NCBI GenBank assembly: GCA_001789745.1
Contig: MGAN01000004.1
Coordinates: 64,064-128,063, forward strand
Direction: 5' to 3'
DNA from: Candidatus Roizmanbacteria bacterium RIFCSPLOWO2_01_FULL_40_13
GTDB lineage: Bacteria > Patescibacteriota > Microgenomatia > UBA1406 > GWC2-37-13
DNA: 64,000 nucleotides
This document shows positions 63,395 to 64,000 of the stretch, piece after piece (position 1 is the stretch's first letter; each line of letters opens with the position of its first letter). The position numbers were made by a program, and so were the translations under genes. A model generated the notes under the pieces. The model ran no database searches. It was not told where the DNA came from and worked only from the letters and a program-made list of their open reading frames with translations.

Positions 63395-64000
63395 GTGAAA
63401 ATATCTGTCGTAATTCCTGCTTTTAATGAAGAAAAATATATTGCCGCCTGTCTTACTAGATTATTTGACCAGATTGAAAAACCTGACGAGGTTATAGTAA
63501 TTGATAATTTTTCGACAGACAAAACTTCAGAAATAGTTAAAAAATTTAGAGTCACGCTGATTGAGGAAAAATGCAAAGGCATCGCTCACGCGAGAGACAA
63601 AGGTTTCAATTTAGCCAAAGGTGATGTGATTGCCCGTTGCGATGCCGATTCGTTGGTTCCGTCAGACTGGATAAAAAAAATCAAACGGAATTTCGCCCAA
63701 GGGAAGATTGACGGTTTGCTGGGACCTATTAGCTATTATGATCTCGCTTTTAAATCTACAATTTATTCCAAAATATTCATTCACTTTATGCATTTTCTAC
63801 AAGGTTATCACACGCTAATTGGCAACAATATGGCAATTACCAAGTCTGTTTGGCAAAAGGTAAAAAACCAGGTCTGCAGTGAAATAAACATCTTCCATGA
63901 AGATATTGATTTGGCGATTCATGTTAAAAAAGCAGGAGGAATTATTAGATATGATCCTTCATTGGTAAGCTATACCTCCGGTAGAAGAATTGCCAAGAAT
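63395..64000 (+). CDS. GT2 family glycosyltransferase (3' part outside window)
   Basis: The frame is open from a GTG at 63395 to the right edge, 202 codons seen. It begins VKISVVIPAFNEEKYI, followed by VIVIDNFSTDKT, HARDKGFN, CDADSLVP as the DxD metal site and, later, FHEDIDLAIH as the ED motif. This is the GT2 family of inverting sugar transferases. TATAAT (63382-63387) ends 7 nt before the GTG, so the message is probably leaderless. The acceptor is unknown. Confidence 0.88.
   Translation, partial: MKISVVIPAFNEEKYIAACLTRLFDQIEKPDEVIVIDNFSTDKTSEIVKKFRVTLIEEKCKGIAHARDKGFNLAKGDVIARCDADSLVPSDWIKKIKRNFAQGKIDGLLGPISYYDLAFKSTIYSKIFIHFMHFLQGYHTLIGNNMAITKSVWQKVKNQVCSEINIFHEDIDLAIHVKKAGGIIRYDPSLVSYTSGRRIAKN

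Overview
The window looks like part of a small, AT-rich genome of the candidate phyla radiation (Patescibacteria), most likely from the Microgenomates side. This is an inference from gene content and style, not from an rRNA, because none is present. The signs are short or trimmed versions of universal proteins (valS, rpoB, prfB), many CPR-type membrane glycosyltransferases, small T4SS_pilin-like proteins, overlapping genes, rpmH-yidC-jag without rnpA, and weak use of Shine-Dalgarno sites. The code is standard: TGA is used as a stop and release factor 2 is encoded.

Layout. 1-8463: a surface-polysaccharide block of GT-C (GT39-like), GT2 and GT4 glycosyltransferases. 8661-12615 (minus): CPBP protease, XRE regulator, rpoD and dnaG. 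12685-21916: a PilM-like/LytR_C fusion, prfB, then a cell-envelope module (ftsE, ftsX, a coiled-coil M23-type hydrolase, a lamin-tail protein, a VanZ-like protein, a CAP-domain protein). 21918-23252: an RmlA-like nucleotidyltransferase and small membrane proteins. 23410-33453: rpoB-rpoC-rpsL-rpsG-fusA. 33450-40270: phosphoesterase, MscS, a LexA/SOS region with a Y-family polymerase, nth, cupin, GIY-YIG, tRNA-Ser and recF. 40442-53648: pyrH, then a T4SS/pilus-like cluster with two pilin-type proteins, a polytopic VirB6-like protein, a C39-like peptidase, a very unusual Clp ATPase and a 1257-residue tail-anchored protein. 53816-58096: GxxExxY protein, jag, yidC, rpmH, valS. 58128-64000: a DUF2298-like membrane protein, a candidate small RNA, an EEP-family phosphatase and further glycosyltransferases.

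The most striking structure is a family of about 90-103 bp interspersed elements, each made of two palindromic modules, here called AC, BD and EF. At least 7 AC, 4 BD and 2 EF copies are visible. They are inserted at TA dinucleotides with TA duplication and are repeatedly nested. At 14167-14452 an EF element contains a BD element, which contains an AC element. Uninterrupted versions of both host sites occur elsewhere in the same window, so the insertions can be read directly. Several copies sit exactly at promoter -10 boxes. No transposase is in the window; Tc1/mariner/IS630-type mobilisation in trans (as proposed for RUP and Correia elements) is an inference.

Other points of note: a Clp ATPase with about 330 extra residues carrying four degenerate repeats inside its second AAA+ domain; an FtsEX-linked M23 domain whose motifs are in circularly permuted order; three SOS-like boxes before lexA; a candidate structured RNA after lexA; many promoters whose -10 box lies only 5-8 nt before the start codon, pointing to widespread leaderless mRNAs; and palindromes embedded in frame within three protein genes.
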